Of a stretch of 54,732 nucleotides of DNA, positions 1 through 9,025 are shown one piece after another. The stretch spans positions 1 through 54,732 of the forward strand of contig JAFGDU010000080.1 in the NCBI GenBank assembly GCA_016931915.1. The letters are read 5' to 3'. Position 1 is the stretch's first letter, and each line of letters begins with the position of its first letter. The notes below the pieces were generated by a model. That model was given only the letters and a program-made list of their open reading frames with translations, had not been told where the DNA came from and did no database searches. The stretch is from Actinomycetota bacterium (GTDB lineage Bacteria; Actinomycetota; Geothermincolia; Geothermincolales; RBG-13-55-18). Both the position numbers and the translations under genes were made by a program.

Positions 1-94
1 CGCACGCAACCCGGTATGTTCTTATAGGGGATCGCTTCGCTGTCGCGATGATTGTAACACCCAAGGCCGAATTCCGGGCCTGACCCCTCGGCCT

Positions 95-1108
95 CTAACT
101 GAAACGGTGGGAAGCTTCTTTCATGATGCGCAGGTTCTGGAAGGGGGTATCCAGGCCCAGTCCGCATGGGGGCGTCATAAGGGCGGCCCCGTTCCTCACC
201 GCCATGAGGGTTTCCTCGAGGACCATCTCCGGCGGGAAATAATGCACGAGGGAGGAAGGTACGGTTCCCACGATGGGCTTTTTCAATATGGCGTGGGCCT
301 CGCCCGGATCGACCTCCGCCTCGAAGGAATAGGCATCGACATCGGTCTCCCGGCACACCTCGACCTGCTCCAGGCGGCCGCCGCAGACGTGCAGGATGAC
401 CTTGGCGCCGCCGAGATGGGCATAACGGCTGACCTCGCTCAGGTATGGCAGGACGTTATGAAACAGATCGAAGCCCATGTGTGAACCCGAGCGGGCGGCC
501 GGTTCGTTGATCATGATAATGTCAGCCCCCCTTTCCACCAGCGCCTCGGCGTAGGCGCAGAGGAAGGATACGATGCCTTCAAGCAACCGGTTCAGAAAGC
601 CCGGGTCCTTCTTCACCAGGTCGATCATGGCCGATGGGCGGATCAGGGATGCCGCCAGGGTGGCCGGCCCCGCGATGTTGCCGATGATGGGGATACCGGG
701 GCGCATTTCGCTGAGCAGCTCCACGCATCGCAGCACCTGGGGTACGCGCCCGTGCTGGAGCAGCCCCGGAAGGGCCCTGGCGATGATCTCCTCCATGGAG
801 ATCTCGGGGAAGGCTACGATGCGTGGTAGCGCCGTGCTGTCCCCGACGTAGACCTTTGAGCCCAGCACCTCGGCCTCAACGGTGAGACACAGAGGCACGC
901 CGATATTATCGAAGCCGACCATATCATAGGCCGCTGCCGCCAGCTCGGCCATCATCATCCCGCTGTAATGGGCCGCTGGCAGGGGGATGCCGAAACGATC
1001 GAGGACCGTTTGGTTGATAACGTTTATCAGTCCGCCTGGACCTATTACGGGGAAGCGGGGTGTGGTTTCGCCGGCCAGGGCGGCCATCAGGATCTCGCGC
1101 CGGTTCAA
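95..1108 (-). CDS. MtaA/UroD-family corrinoid methyltransferase-like protein
   Basis: A 337-residue protein of the uroporphyrinogen decarboxylase superfamily, closest in appearance to methylcobalamin:coenzyme M methyltransferases (MtaA/MtbA). The TIM-barrel family carries a zinc site of His-x-Cys plus a distal Cys; here these are visible as H240 and C242 in the HVCGG motif and C315 in TPPCGLGLD. Members move a methyl group from a methylated corrinoid protein to a thiol. No corrinoid protein or substrate-specific methyltransferase lies next to it in the window, so the partner is unknown. It is a single gene transcribed leftwards, away from the LUD gene. The true acceptor need not be coenzyme M, since bacterial relatives are often assigned only to the family. 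Family assignment is firm; substrate is not. Confidence 0.85.
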   Translation of the reverse strand: MNRREILMAALAGETTPRFPVIGPGGLINVINQTVLDRFGIPLPAAHYSGMMMAELAAAAYDMVGFDNIGVPLCLTVEAEVLGSKVYVGDSTALPRIVAFPEISMEEIIARALPGLLQHGRVPQVLRCVELLSEMRPGIPIIGNIAGPATLAASLIRPSAMIDLVKKDPGFLNRLLEGIVSFLCAYAEALVERGADIIMINEPAARSGSHMGFDLFHNVLPYLSEVSRYAHLGGAKVILHVCGGRLEQVEVCRETDVDAYSFEAEVDPGEAHAILKKPIVGTVPSSLVHYFPPEMVLEETLMAVRNGAALMTPPCGLGLDTPFQNLRIMKEASHRFS

Positions 1109-1269
1109 GATATCCTCTCCCGTCGTAGCTCTCGAGCTTGCTAGCTCGGTGCGTTTGGATTATACATCTGTTATCGGCTTAAGACCGCGCAAGTTAACAG
1201 GACAGCGCCGAGGGGCGAGATCGATGGCAGTCCCGCGCCGGGCGTGCGGCGGGATCGAGAGGAGGAGGG

Positions 1270-1941
1270 ATGAGTTATTCGGAGATAGGCGAGGTTTGGG
1301 AGGCCTACGTGCGGGCCCGCTGCAACACCGCCGTAGAGGCGTTGAAGAGAAGGGAGTTCGACGCGCGTTTTTACCCCACCCGCGAGGAGGCGATCGAGGC
1401 CGCGTTCGAGGTTATCCCCCCCGAAGCGTCGGTGGGATGCGGAGGCTCTTGGACCATGCGCCAGATCGGACTGCTTGATGCGCTGAGGGAGCGCGGCAAC
1501 CGCGTGCTCGCACACGAGGCGGGTATGGAATTCGAGGAGGCTACGCGCGTGCGCAAGGAGGCGCTGCTCTGCCCCTTCTATCTCTCCAGCGCCAACGCCA
1601 TCACCATGCGCGGGGAGATAATGAACATCGACGGTATCGGCAACCGCGTGGCGGGTATATCCTTCGGCCCCGGCACGGTGATCATCGTGGCCGGGTATAA
1701 CAAGCTGGTATCCGACTTGGACGCGGCCTTCGAGCGCATCAAGGAAGTGGCGGCGCCCGTGAACGCCATACGCTACGCCATGAACGTGCCGGGCATGGAT
1801 CAGAGCCCCTGCGTGGAGAAGGGGAGGTGCTACGACTGCACCAAGCCCTCCAGCATCTGCCGCATCACCACCATCATCAGGCAGCGTCCCATGATGACCG
1901 ACTACAAGGTGTTCCTGGTTGGGGAGTCGCTGGGGTTCTAA
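1270..1941 (+). CDS. LUD-domain protein (LutC/YkgG-like, DUF162)
   Basis: A 223-residue cytosolic LUD-domain protein. The N-terminal half carries the family's GCGGSWTMRQIG segment (about residues 56-67), and the C-terminus holds a Cys-rich stretch (CVEKGRCYDCTKPSSIC) followed by the typical VFLVGESLGF ending. LUD proteins include LutB/LutC lactate oxidation subunits, but many stand-alone members of anaerobes have no assigned reaction. LutA and LutB partners are absent here, so lactate oxidation should not be assumed. The start is supported by the purine-rich GAGGAGGAGGG just upstream of the ATG. It is divergent from the MtaA-like gene and followed by a convergent esterase gene. Confidence 0.85.
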   Translation: MSYSEIGEVWEAYVRARCNTAVEALKRREFDARFYPTREEAIEAAFEVIPPEASVGCGGSWTMRQIGLLDALRERGNRVLAHEAGMEFEEATRVRKEALLCPFYLSSANAITMRGEIMNIDGIGNRVAGISFGPGTVIIVAGYNKLVSDLDAAFERIKEVAAPVNAIRYAMNVPGMDQSPCVEKGRCYDCTKPSSICRITTIIRQRPMMTDYKVFLVGESLGF

Positions 1942-1971
1942 CGAGGAGACTCTTCAAATGAGTTGTATGCA

Positions 1972-2068
1972 TGCCAGGTCTTCAATGTGATCGACGCTGG
2001 GAAGGCTGGGTCTGGCCGTATCTCCGCATAAAAGACCTGGCACGGGGCGCCGCCCTCCAGGCGGCGCC
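1972..2068. repeat. Two dyad structures between convergent genes
   Basis: An 11-bp inverted repeat, TGCCAGGTCTT (1972-1982) and AAGACCTGGCA (2032-2042), is followed by a perfect 9-bp GC-rich hairpin, GGCGCCGCC with loop CTCCA (2046-2068). They sit between the convergent LUD and esterase genes, where bidirectional termination would be expected, but no T-tract follows the GC stem. The CCAGGTCTT word recurs at about 17264 and, inverted, at about 28910. Confidence 0.4.
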
Positions 2069-2111
2069 GCGCTTTCGCTCTGCAGGCTGACGAGAAGGCA
2101 GGCTCGCTTTT

Positions 2112-3722
2112 CTACATCCCGTTTATCTGCAGCACCAGTTCGTATGCCTGCGGGTAATATCCCGTCTGCGTCGAGACGTTTACTCCCAACTCCTGGTACA
2201 GGTCCGTATCTATGGTGAAGGCAGGCCACTCCGGCAGTCCCTGCCCGTTGGGGTCTCCCGTGGCCGCGAAGTTGGTCCAGTAGGCCATCATGGCCTCGGA
2301 GAGGGCGATATCCTCCGCCGTGGGCGTCACCTGCTGGACCTGGTCGAAGTTTCCGAACACGTATGTTATCTCTAAGCCGTGGAAAGCACCCAGCGGCTCC
2401 AACCCGGGGTCGCTCGACACCTTGGTGAACTTATAGAGATAGACAGGCGCGCCGATATCCGCGGTGGTGGCGGCGGCGAACTTGCTCCCCGCGGCGAAAC
2501 CCATCGCAGTCAGCAATTCGCTAAAGGCCGGCTTGACCTGCTCGGGGGTGTCGGCGGGGAAGAGGGCGTATACCTGGTCGGCGTATTCGCCGTAGACGTA
2601 GTCGAACAGGAGTTCGTATTGCTGCTGCGTCATATCGGGAGCGAAATAGGCGCCCTCGTTGGCGTTGGTGCCGATGAGCAGGGGGACGTCCTGCTGTTCC
2701 CCGGCAGCGAAGACGGCGGATGGCGCGTCGGTAAGGAACCAGCCGTCCACTACGGGGCCCATGTTCATCATGCCCAGCACGTTGGTCTGCTCGGACGCGG
2801 CCTCCAGCAGTGCCTCCGGCGTCACCTCGCGCATGGCGGCGAGGACGTCGTCGGCGTCGTTCGCGCCGAGGTCCCGTGCGATCTGCCTCCCGGTCATCTC
2901 CGCGTCCTCGAGGGTGCCCCCGTCATCGCCTGAGGGCATGCCGAAATCCATGAAGCCGCCGCTCTCCACGATGGCGCGCTCGAAGAGGCCTTCCGCGAGG
3001 GGGCTGGCCATGAGGTAGCAGACGCTCGCTCCCCCGGCGGACTCGCCGAAGATGGTTACGTTGTCTGGGTCGCCCCCGAAGACGTTGATGTTATCCCGCA
3101 CCCACTCCAGCGCCGCTATCTGGTCCAGCATGCCGTAGTTGCCCGACACCCCGTTTGGGGATTCCTGCGAGAGCTCGGGGAGGGCAAGGAAGCCGAATGG
3201 GCCAAGGCGGTAGTTGAAGTTGACCACCACCACCCCTTGTTCCGCCAGGTTGCGGCCGTTGTAGATGGGGATGTTTCCCGCGCCGGTGGTGAAGCCGCCG
3301 CCGTGTATCCACACCATCACCGGTAACCCCTCTTCGGGGCTCTCGGCGGGCGTCCACACGTTCAGGTACAAACAGTCCTCGCTGGTCGCGCCCACATCCA
3401 TGATGCCGCTGAGGACGGGGTACGGCCATGCGTTCTGGGGGCAGGCCGGACCGAAATCGTCGCATTCCAGCACGTCCTCCCAGGCCGTCACCGGCTGCGG
3501 CTCCTTCCAGCGCAGCTCACCCACCGGCGGCTCGGCGTAGGGGATCCCCAGGTAGGTCCAGACCCCATCGTCCAGGTTGCCGCTTATCGGGCCCGAGTCA
3601 AGCTGCGGCACCTCCATGGTGGTCTCACTCCTGGTGGTTGTCTCCTCGCCGCATCCGGCCACCATGAAAGCCACCACCAGCAGGCACGCAACGGCTACGG
3701 CGAGCAAGCGTTTCCCGTTCAT
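2112..3722 (-). CDS. Type-B carboxylesterase, lipoprotein
   Basis: A 536-residue carboxylesterase/para-nitrobenzyl esterase-type alpha/beta hydrolase. It starts with a lipoprotein signal (hydrophobic residues 5-20, lipobox VAGC with C24), so it should be exported and lipid-anchored. The family landmarks are all present: EDCLYLNVW (115-123), oxyanion HGGG (140-143), nucleophile S228 in GESAGG, acid E356 in NANEGAYF, and H448 in GAFHGLE. It should hydrolyse carboxylic esters; the substrate is not predictable. A GGGAGGT ribosome site precedes the ATG, and a TATTAT box lies further upstream. The 5' part has a decayed relative at 10203-10356. Confidence 0.9.
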   Translation of the reverse strand: MNGKRLLAVAVACLLVVAFMVAGCGEETTTRSETTMEVPQLDSGPISGNLDDGVWTYLGIPYAEPPVGELRWKEPQPVTAWEDVLECDDFGPACPQNAWPYPVLSGIMDVGATSEDCLYLNVWTPAESPEEGLPVMVWIHGGGFTTGAGNIPIYNGRNLAEQGVVVVNFNYRLGPFGFLALPELSQESPNGVSGNYGMLDQIAALEWVRDNINVFGGDPDNVTIFGESAGGASVCYLMASPLAEGLFERAIVESGGFMDFGMPSGDDGGTLEDAEMTGRQIARDLGANDADDVLAAMREVTPEALLEAASEQTNVLGMMNMGPVVDGWFLTDAPSAVFAAGEQQDVPLLIGTNANEGAYFAPDMTQQQYELLFDYVYGEYADQVYALFPADTPEQVKPAFSELLTAMGFAAGSKFAAATTADIGAPVYLYKFTKVSSDPGLEPLGAFHGLEITYVFGNFDQVQQVTPTAEDIALSEAMMAYWTNFAATGDPNGQGLPEWPAFTIDTDLYQELGVNVSTQTGYYPQAYELVLQINGM

Positions 3723-3867
3723 AACCGACCTCCCCCGTGTGATCCTGACTTCCTGCCTCTACCCCCTCTATAATAACCCACCCCGCGCGTGTCGCCGCGA
3801 TGTTATGTGTTAAGATAGGCGCGAAAAACCATGCCGGCAACGTGGGGTGATAGCGTTGGGATCTCGC

Positions 3868-5490
3868 ATGAGCTCCGGAAAGGACCCACTCTTTCTGGGG
3901 GTGGACGTCGGATCTTACGGCCTGCGCGCCGGTCTTTTCAGCCGTAGCGGGGAGATGCTCGCAGGCGCCGCCCGCGAGATCTCCGTGCTGAATCCCCGCA
4001 GGGATTATTACGAGCAATCCTCCGCGGAGATCTGGAACGCAACGCTGGATGCATGTGACGAGGTGCTGAAAACCGGGGACCGCGGCAGGGTCGCGGGTAT
4101 ATCTTTCGACGCCACCTGTTCCCTGGTCCTGCTCGACGCCGGCGGCATGCCTCTTTCCGTCTCCCCGAGCGGCGACCCCGAGCGCAACGTCATCATGTGG
4201 ATGGACCACCGCGCCACGGAGGAGGCCGCGTTAATCACCTCCACGCGGGGGGAGCCCGTGCGCTATCTGGGCGGGACGGTCAGCCCCGAACACGAGCTGC
4301 CCAAGCTGCTGTGGCTGAAGAGGAATATGAAAGCAACCTACACGGAGATAGGTGAAGCCTTCGACCTGGCGGATTTTCTGGCCTTTATGGCGACGGGCTC
4401 GCGTACGCGCAGCAATTGCACGCTGGTATGCAAGTGGGGTTACCTGGCGCACGAGGGGGAGGGAGGCTGGGACAGGGAGTTCTTCGCTGCGGCAGGCCTG
4501 GAGGACTTCTACGCGCAGCACCTGTCCGGGTACTCCATCGGGCAGGTGGGAGAGGCTATGGGAACCGTATCGCCCGACTTTGCGGCCGGGCTGGGACTGG
4601 ACCCGGCCTGCGTGGTGGCCGTCCCCCTTATCGACGCCCACAGCGGAGGCGTCGGCAGCGCGGGGGTGGCCCTGGACCCCGCCCGGGAGGATGAATGGCA
4701 CGAGAGGCTGACGCGGACCCTGGTGATCATCATGGGGACCTCCAACTGCCACATGGCCCTCTCCTCCGCACCCGTGTTCATCGACGGCGTGTGGGGCCCC
4801 TATTTCGGCGCCATGGTGCCGGGATTGTGGCTGAACGAGGGCGGGCAGAACGCCACGGGCTCGCTGCTCGACCATGTCCTGCGCGAGAGAAGGCTCTACG
4901 GCGAGCTCACGCGGGAAGGTGGGGAGTCCATTTTCACCCTCCTCAACCGCGAGGTAGCGCGGCTGCGCGAGACGGACTTCGCGTTCAACAAGCATCTGAA
5001 CGTGCTGCCCTACTTCTACGGCAACAGGTCGCCCCGGGCCGACCCCGATCTGTGGGGCACCATCGACGGTCTCAGGCTGGAGGATGACATCTCGTCCTAC
5101 GCCAGGCTCTACCTGAGCACCGTGCAGGCCCTGGCCTTCGGCTCCCGCCATATCCTGGAGGAGATGGAGAAGAAGGGATACCGCATCGACTGTGTGGTGG
5201 CCACCGGGGGTCACACCCGCAACGAATTGCTGCTCCAGGAGCATGCGAACATCCTGGAGCGGCCGGTCTGCCTGGGCGAGGAGACGGAGAACATGCTCCT
5301 GGGCGGCGCCGTCAACGCGGCCGCGGCGGCGGGGCGATATGCGAGCGTCGCCAGTGCCATGTCCAACATGACACGCATGGGAAGGGAGATCGTGCCTCAG
5401 CCGGAGTCATGCGATCTCTACCGCAGGAAATACGAGGTTTTCAAGCGGATGTACGATTTCCAGCAGGAGATCAGGTCCATCCTGGGATGA
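3868..5490 (+). CDS. FGGY-family carbohydrate kinase
   Basis: A 540-residue sugar kinase of the FGGY family (ribulokinase/xylulokinase/fuculokinase group), phosphorylating a ketose or polyol with ATP. The N-terminal phosphate-binding motif GVDVGSYGLRAGLF, the internal PLIDAHSGGVGSAG segment with the likely catalytic Asp, the IIMGTSNCHMAL loop and the C-terminal ATGGHTRNELLLQ segment all fit the family. The ATG at 3868 is chosen because it begins directly before the actin-fold strand; an in-frame GTG at 3847 would add seven residues and has no better ribosome site. The gene ends 13 bases before the isomerase-like gene, so the two are probably co-transcribed as an isomerase-kinase pair. The sugar is unknown. 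Confidence 0.88.
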   Translation: MSSGKDPLFLGVDVGSYGLRAGLFSRSGEMLAGAAREISVLNPRRDYYEQSSAEIWNATLDACDEVLKTGDRGRVAGISFDATCSLVLLDAGGMPLSVSPSGDPERNVIMWMDHRATEEAALITSTRGEPVRYLGGTVSPEHELPKLLWLKRNMKATYTEIGEAFDLADFLAFMATGSRTRSNCTLVCKWGYLAHEGEGGWDREFFAAAGLEDFYAQHLSGYSIGQVGEAMGTVSPDFAAGLGLDPACVVAVPLIDAHSGGVGSAGVALDPAREDEWHERLTRTLVIIMGTSNCHMALSSAPVFIDGVWGPYFGAMVPGLWLNEGGQNATGSLLDHVLRERRLYGELTREGGESIFTLLNREVARLRETDFAFNKHLNVLPYFYGNRSPRADPDLWGTIDGLRLEDDISSYARLYLSTVQALAFGSRHILEEMEKKGYRIDCVVATGGHTRNELLLQEHANILERPVCLGEETENMLLGGAVNAAAAAGRYASVASAMSNMTRMGREIVPQPESCDLYRRKYEVFKRMYDFQQEIRSILG

Positions 5491-5503
5491 ACGAGGAGGC
5501 GCT

Positions 5504-7084
5504 ATGGGCGGCGGAAAAGGCGTGATCGGTATCTTCTCACCCAACGATTTCAGGGAGGGGGTGAGGGAGGAGAACATCGACCTCATGCTCAGGCACGAGG
5601 GCCTTCTCCTGGACTTCCTGCGCGGCGAGGGCTATGCGGTAGTGCGGGGAGGAAAGGGACACGACAAGATGGACAGCATCGCCTGGAACACGTCTCTGGT
5701 GAGGGAGCACGTGCGGAACATCGTGGACGGGGGGGCCGACGTGCTCGTCCTCAACCAGGGCTCGTGGACCTTCCCCTACGACTCCCGCGACGCCGCGCAG
5801 TACTTTTCACAACTCAAGCGCGCAGGTGATCCCTCCTCCTCGCCGCCGGTGCTCGTCTTTGCCTACCAGGATACGCAGGTCCCGGGCATGGTGGCAGGCA
5901 TGGCGGTGGCCGGGGCGCTGCGCAGGATCGGCATCCCCTACCATCTCGTATACGGCAGGATAGACTCCGACCAGGCGGTGCGGGAGAAGGTGCGCAACCT
6001 CCTCGCTTTCTACGACCGCAGGCGCGAGGCGGCGGGGCGCGCGGCGCAGGTCCAAGACGAGCTGCACTACCAGAAGTACGTGGCCTTCGGGGGCATGGCG
6101 CTGAAGATGTGCACCACCACCGCCGATGTGGATGCCTGGGCGAAACTCTTCGGCATAAGCTACGAGGCGCTGGACCAGTCGGAGCTCACCAAGAAAGCCC
6201 TCTCCTACGTGAGCTGGAGCGGCAAGCCCGGCGAGAGCGACCCGGAAGCGATAACCGACGGGCGTGTGAGCGCGGCCGTCGAGAGCCTGAAGGAACGTTG
6301 CGTGCTGGATTTCTCGCGCGCTAAGTTCACCGACACCAACAAGCTTATCTACCAGGTCAGCTATTACTACGCCGCCTGGGACCTGGTGGAGGAGTACGGC
6401 GGCACCTTTGCAGGCATCAAGTGCCAGGATGAGCTCTCCGCCTCCGAGTGCACCATGTGCCTGGCCACCTCCTTCCTCTCCAATGACTTCGGCCCGCTGG
6501 GAGAGGTCAAAGGGGTCGTCCCCTGCGCCTGCGAGAACGACATGGACTCGTCCCTGACCCAGCTCTTCCTCTCACTGCTCAGCGGGGGCAAGAGCTCCGG
6601 TTTCGGAGACTTCCGCGACGTGGAGGGAGACGTGCTGGCCATCGTCAACTGCGGGCAGCACCCGCCATCCTTCTTCGGCCGGGAAGAGGAGACGGCCGAG
6701 GATAAGCTGGCTCGCACCGAGTTCATAGGCCAGGAGGTCTTCTACCACGCCGGGGGGGCCGCGGTGAGGGGCAGGACGGGAGGGGGCCAGGTGATGACCA
6801 TAGCCAGGCTGGCGCGGGAGAACCTCAGGTACTACCTGGTCGGGACGGTGCTGGACACCATAGAGGTCGGCCCGGAGGAGCACCAGCGCTACAACGTCTC
6901 CTGGCCCATCATCCGGGGCAGGGTCCCCATATCGGGTGAGGAATTGATCGGGCTCTGGCCCTGCAACCACCTGGGTTTCGTTTATGGAGACTATACCCCG
7001 CACCTGGTCGAACTGGCCGCCAGGCTGGGTATAGGCTACCGTATCTACGACCGCCACGGCATCCTCCACGAGGGCATCGCCTGA
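5504..7084 (+). CDS. L-fucose isomerase-like protein
   Basis: A 526-residue protein resembling the L-fucose/L-arabinose isomerase superfamily, which interconverts aldoses and ketoses using a divalent metal. The central segment GIKCQDELSASECTMCLAT (about 304-322) and CACENDMDSSL (about 341-351) correspond to the GIKGQ and ATENDS regions of FucI, the latter holding a metal-binding Asp. Length is close to that of the family (roughly 500-600 residues). Cys residues in these motifs are unlike classical FucI and may mean a different substrate. It follows the FGGY kinase by 13 bases, and an isomerase feeding a ketose kinase is a classic pairing. No aldolase is seen. Its stop codon abuts a short repeat pair. 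Confidence 0.75.
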   Translation: MGGGKGVIGIFSPNDFREGVREENIDLMLRHEGLLLDFLRGEGYAVVRGGKGHDKMDSIAWNTSLVREHVRNIVDGGADVLVLNQGSWTFPYDSRDAAQYFSQLKRAGDPSSSPPVLVFAYQDTQVPGMVAGMAVAGALRRIGIPYHLVYGRIDSDQAVREKVRNLLAFYDRRREAAGRAAQVQDELHYQKYVAFGGMALKMCTTTADVDAWAKLFGISYEALDQSELTKKALSYVSWSGKPGESDPEAITDGRVSAAVESLKERCVLDFSRAKFTDTNKLIYQVSYYYAAWDLVEEYGGTFAGIKCQDELSASECTMCLATSFLSNDFGPLGEVKGVVPCACENDMDSSLTQLFLSLLSGGKSSGFGDFRDVEGDVLAIVNCGQHPPSFFGREEETAEDKLARTEFIGQEVFYHAGGAAVRGRTGGGQVMTIARLARENLRYYLVGTVLDTIEVGPEEHQRYNVSWPIIRGRVPISGEELIGLWPCNHLGFVYGDYTPHLVELAARLGIGYRIYDRHGILHEGIA

Positions 7085-7148
7085 TGGGGTCAGCCGTTCA
7101 ATCGACACATAGGGTCAGGTGTTCACGTGGGGTCAGCCGTTCAATCGA
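7085..7148. repeat. Short direct repeats starting TGGGGTCAGCC
   Basis: A 21-bp sequence beginning TGGGGTCAGCCGTTCA occurs at 7085-7105 and again at 7128-7148, with a partial AGGGTCAGGTG between them. The GGGGTCAGCC core is shared with the palindromic array at 26566-26886. This suggests a REP-like or transposase-associated repeat family; the link to a transposase is inference, as none is in the window. Confidence 0.55.
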
Positions 7149-7274
7149 TAGGTATTTAACGGTTATAAGGCCGGGACATTCGGAACTGTCCAGGTGCTGA
7201 CACGCCGGTTGATAAGGCCAGGTGTCCATGCGAGATAGATCGGACAGTGAGATATCGGGAAGGAGGAATGCGAT

Positions 7275-8441
7275 TTGTCCACCGTTCATGACCGGGTGAT
7301 CGACGCACTGGAGGGACGGGTGCCCGACCGGGTCCCCATCCTGGACCTGGTGTCCGAATACGCCGCCGTCTACGAGATACTGGGCAAGAAGCGCCTGCCC
7401 ATGGACTGGGTCTTCACCAACCCCTATACTTCCCGCTTCATAGACCGCGCCTATCCCTTCCTGAACAAGCTGCGCGTGATGGAGAACGAGATAGAGCGCT
7501 TCACCCACGACCGCACCGCCGCTTCCGTGAAACTGGGCAGCGATGCCGCCTGGGTCATCTACGCCCCCGTGTGGCGCCTGCGCGGCGCGAAGGTGGCGGA
7601 CGACTACGTCGGCCGTCTCTGGGATCTGGTGCCCGACGGCCACGGCAACCTGAGCACCCCCATGTACAAGGGAGGGTTGATAGGGAGTTCCACAGACTGG
7701 GCCGCGTGGGAGAAACGGGACCTGCTGCGCCTGCCGGAGCGGGCCAACCGCTTCATGAAGCGGTTACAGCAGGATTTTGGGCAGGACCTCTTCATCTTCA
7801 CCTCCGTATTCTCGGGCATCTTCGAGAACACCTGGCAGCCGCTTGGTTTCGAGCGCTTCGCCGTCGCCGCGCGCAAGGAGAAGGAATTCGTGCGCCGCCT
7901 TATCCGCTTCAATACCGACCTCTGCTGCATGTTCATCGAAGCCGTGGCTGATGCCGGCATTCCCGGCTATTGTTACGGCGACGACATGTCATACCGCTCC
8001 GGTCCCATGTTCAGCCCGCGCACCTTCGAGGAGCTCTTCGGGGACTCCCTGCGGCGGATTACCGAGACCGCCCACACCCAGGGCATGAAGATCATCGTCC
8101 ACTCCTGCGGCAACACCTACAAGCTGCTGGAATGGTTCGCCGACTGCGGCTTCGACGGCGTGCATCCCCTGGAGCCTACCGCCGGCATGGAACTGGCCGA
8201 GGTGAAGGAGATGGTCGGCGAGCGCATGGCCCTGGTGGGGAACATAGACGTCTCCTACGTCCTGGTAGACGGCAGCAGGGAGGAAGTGTACGAAGCGGTG
8301 GAGCAGGCCATACATGACGCCGGAGGCGGGGGAGGCTACATCCTGGCCCCCAACCACAGCCATGGAACCGTATCGGTGGAGCGTCTGCGCTGGATGATGG
8401 AGGCCGCCCACCAGTACGGCAGGTACCCCCTGGCGGTATAA
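7275..8441 (+). CDS. Uroporphyrinogen decarboxylase-family (methyltransferase-type) protein
   Basis: A 388-residue UroD/MtaA-superfamily protein. The HSCGN motif (H276, C278) matches the His-x-Cys half of the zinc site of corrinoid-dependent methyltransferases, but the C-terminal segment reads ILAPNHSHG where MtaA has a third Cys ligand, so the metal site may differ. The start is a TTG at 7275: a strong AAGGAGGA site at 7260-7266 sits eight bases before it, and the nearby ATG at 7268 is out of frame and closes at once. It follows the kinase and isomerase-like genes on the same strand after a 190-base gap with repeats, so it may belong to the same pathway. True haem-pathway UroD function is unlikely given the motif and context. 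Confidence 0.82.
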   Translation: MSTVHDRVIDALEGRVPDRVPILDLVSEYAAVYEILGKKRLPMDWVFTNPYTSRFIDRAYPFLNKLRVMENEIERFTHDRTAASVKLGSDAAWVIYAPVWRLRGAKVADDYVGRLWDLVPDGHGNLSTPMYKGGLIGSSTDWAAWEKRDLLRLPERANRFMKRLQQDFGQDLFIFTSVFSGIFENTWQPLGFERFAVAARKEKEFVRRLIRFNTDLCCMFIEAVADAGIPGYCYGDDMSYRSGPMFSPRTFEELFGDSLRRITETAHTQGMKIIVHSCGNTYKLLEWFADCGFDGVHPLEPTAGMELAEVKEMVGERMALVGNIDVSYVLVDGSREEVYEAVEQAIHDAGGGGGYILAPNHSHGTVSVERLRWMMEAAHQYGRYPLAV

Positions 8442-8475
8442 GGGATTTGACCTGTCCCGTTCTTAATGGCCCGTG

Positions 8476-8955
8476 TCATTTATCAGATTGCACAGAACTT
8501 GCTTTGTCCTGATTGCGCTGTACGATCTGCAGGAGAAGGTCTTCCAGCTCCATCCTCTCTGCCGCATCGAGCCATTGTGTGGGTAGTCTAACAGGATTCC
8601 CATTATAAAGCCTTATAAGTATATATCTGGATTTGATAGAAACCATAGATAAATTCTTGGTGTCGATGACCTTTCGTATTGGAAATAGAACATTAATAGC
8701 TAGTTTGCTCTCCCTCAGGCTGATTAAGGGAGACTTGAGGATCCAGAGAAAATTAATCAAGAAATAAACGACAAAGCATGCTGCAAAAACAACAAGAAAG
8801 TTCTTACCGACGGTGTTGTCATCCAGGGTCCAAAATATTAGTGAAGACAGGGGCATGAGGGAAAAAGAAGCACATATAACCAGGTAGAGCTTTCTGGCTT
8901 TGAAATCATAAGTGATTCCCTCATTCATTCCTGCAGGATATCCCCCTTCATTCAT
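8476..8955 (-). CDS. Small membrane protein, PH-like tail (hypothetical)
   Basis: A 159-residue protein with two hydrophobic segments (about residues 25-43 and 53-73) followed by a soluble part rich in short beta-like stretches (LAINVLFPIRKVI, ISLRESKL). This layout resembles bacterial PH-domain membrane proteins, but I do not recognise the family with confidence. The gene is clearly AT-richer than its neighbours, which suggests recent acquisition. The start is uncertain: a second ATG at codon 10 is as plausible as the first. It is convergent with the UroD-family gene. Confidence 0.6.
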   Translation of the reverse strand: MNEGGYPAGMNEGITYDFKARKLYLVICASFSLMPLSSLIFWTLDDNTVGKNFLVVFAACFVVYFLINFLWILKSPLISLRESKLAINVLFPIRKVIDTKNLSMVSIKSRYILIRLYNGNPVRLPTQWLDAAERMELEDLLLQIVQRNQDKASSVQSDK

Positions 8956-9025
8956 TGTATTAGAACATTTTGATCAGCATCAATTGTAGTGCTCTTCACC
9001 AGGAGTATTCGATCCATTCGTATTA

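Noticed and set aside
4231..5244. A 337-codon frame opposite the FGGY kinase
   Set aside because: Antisense shadow with no recognisable domain; the kinase on the other strand has full family motifs.
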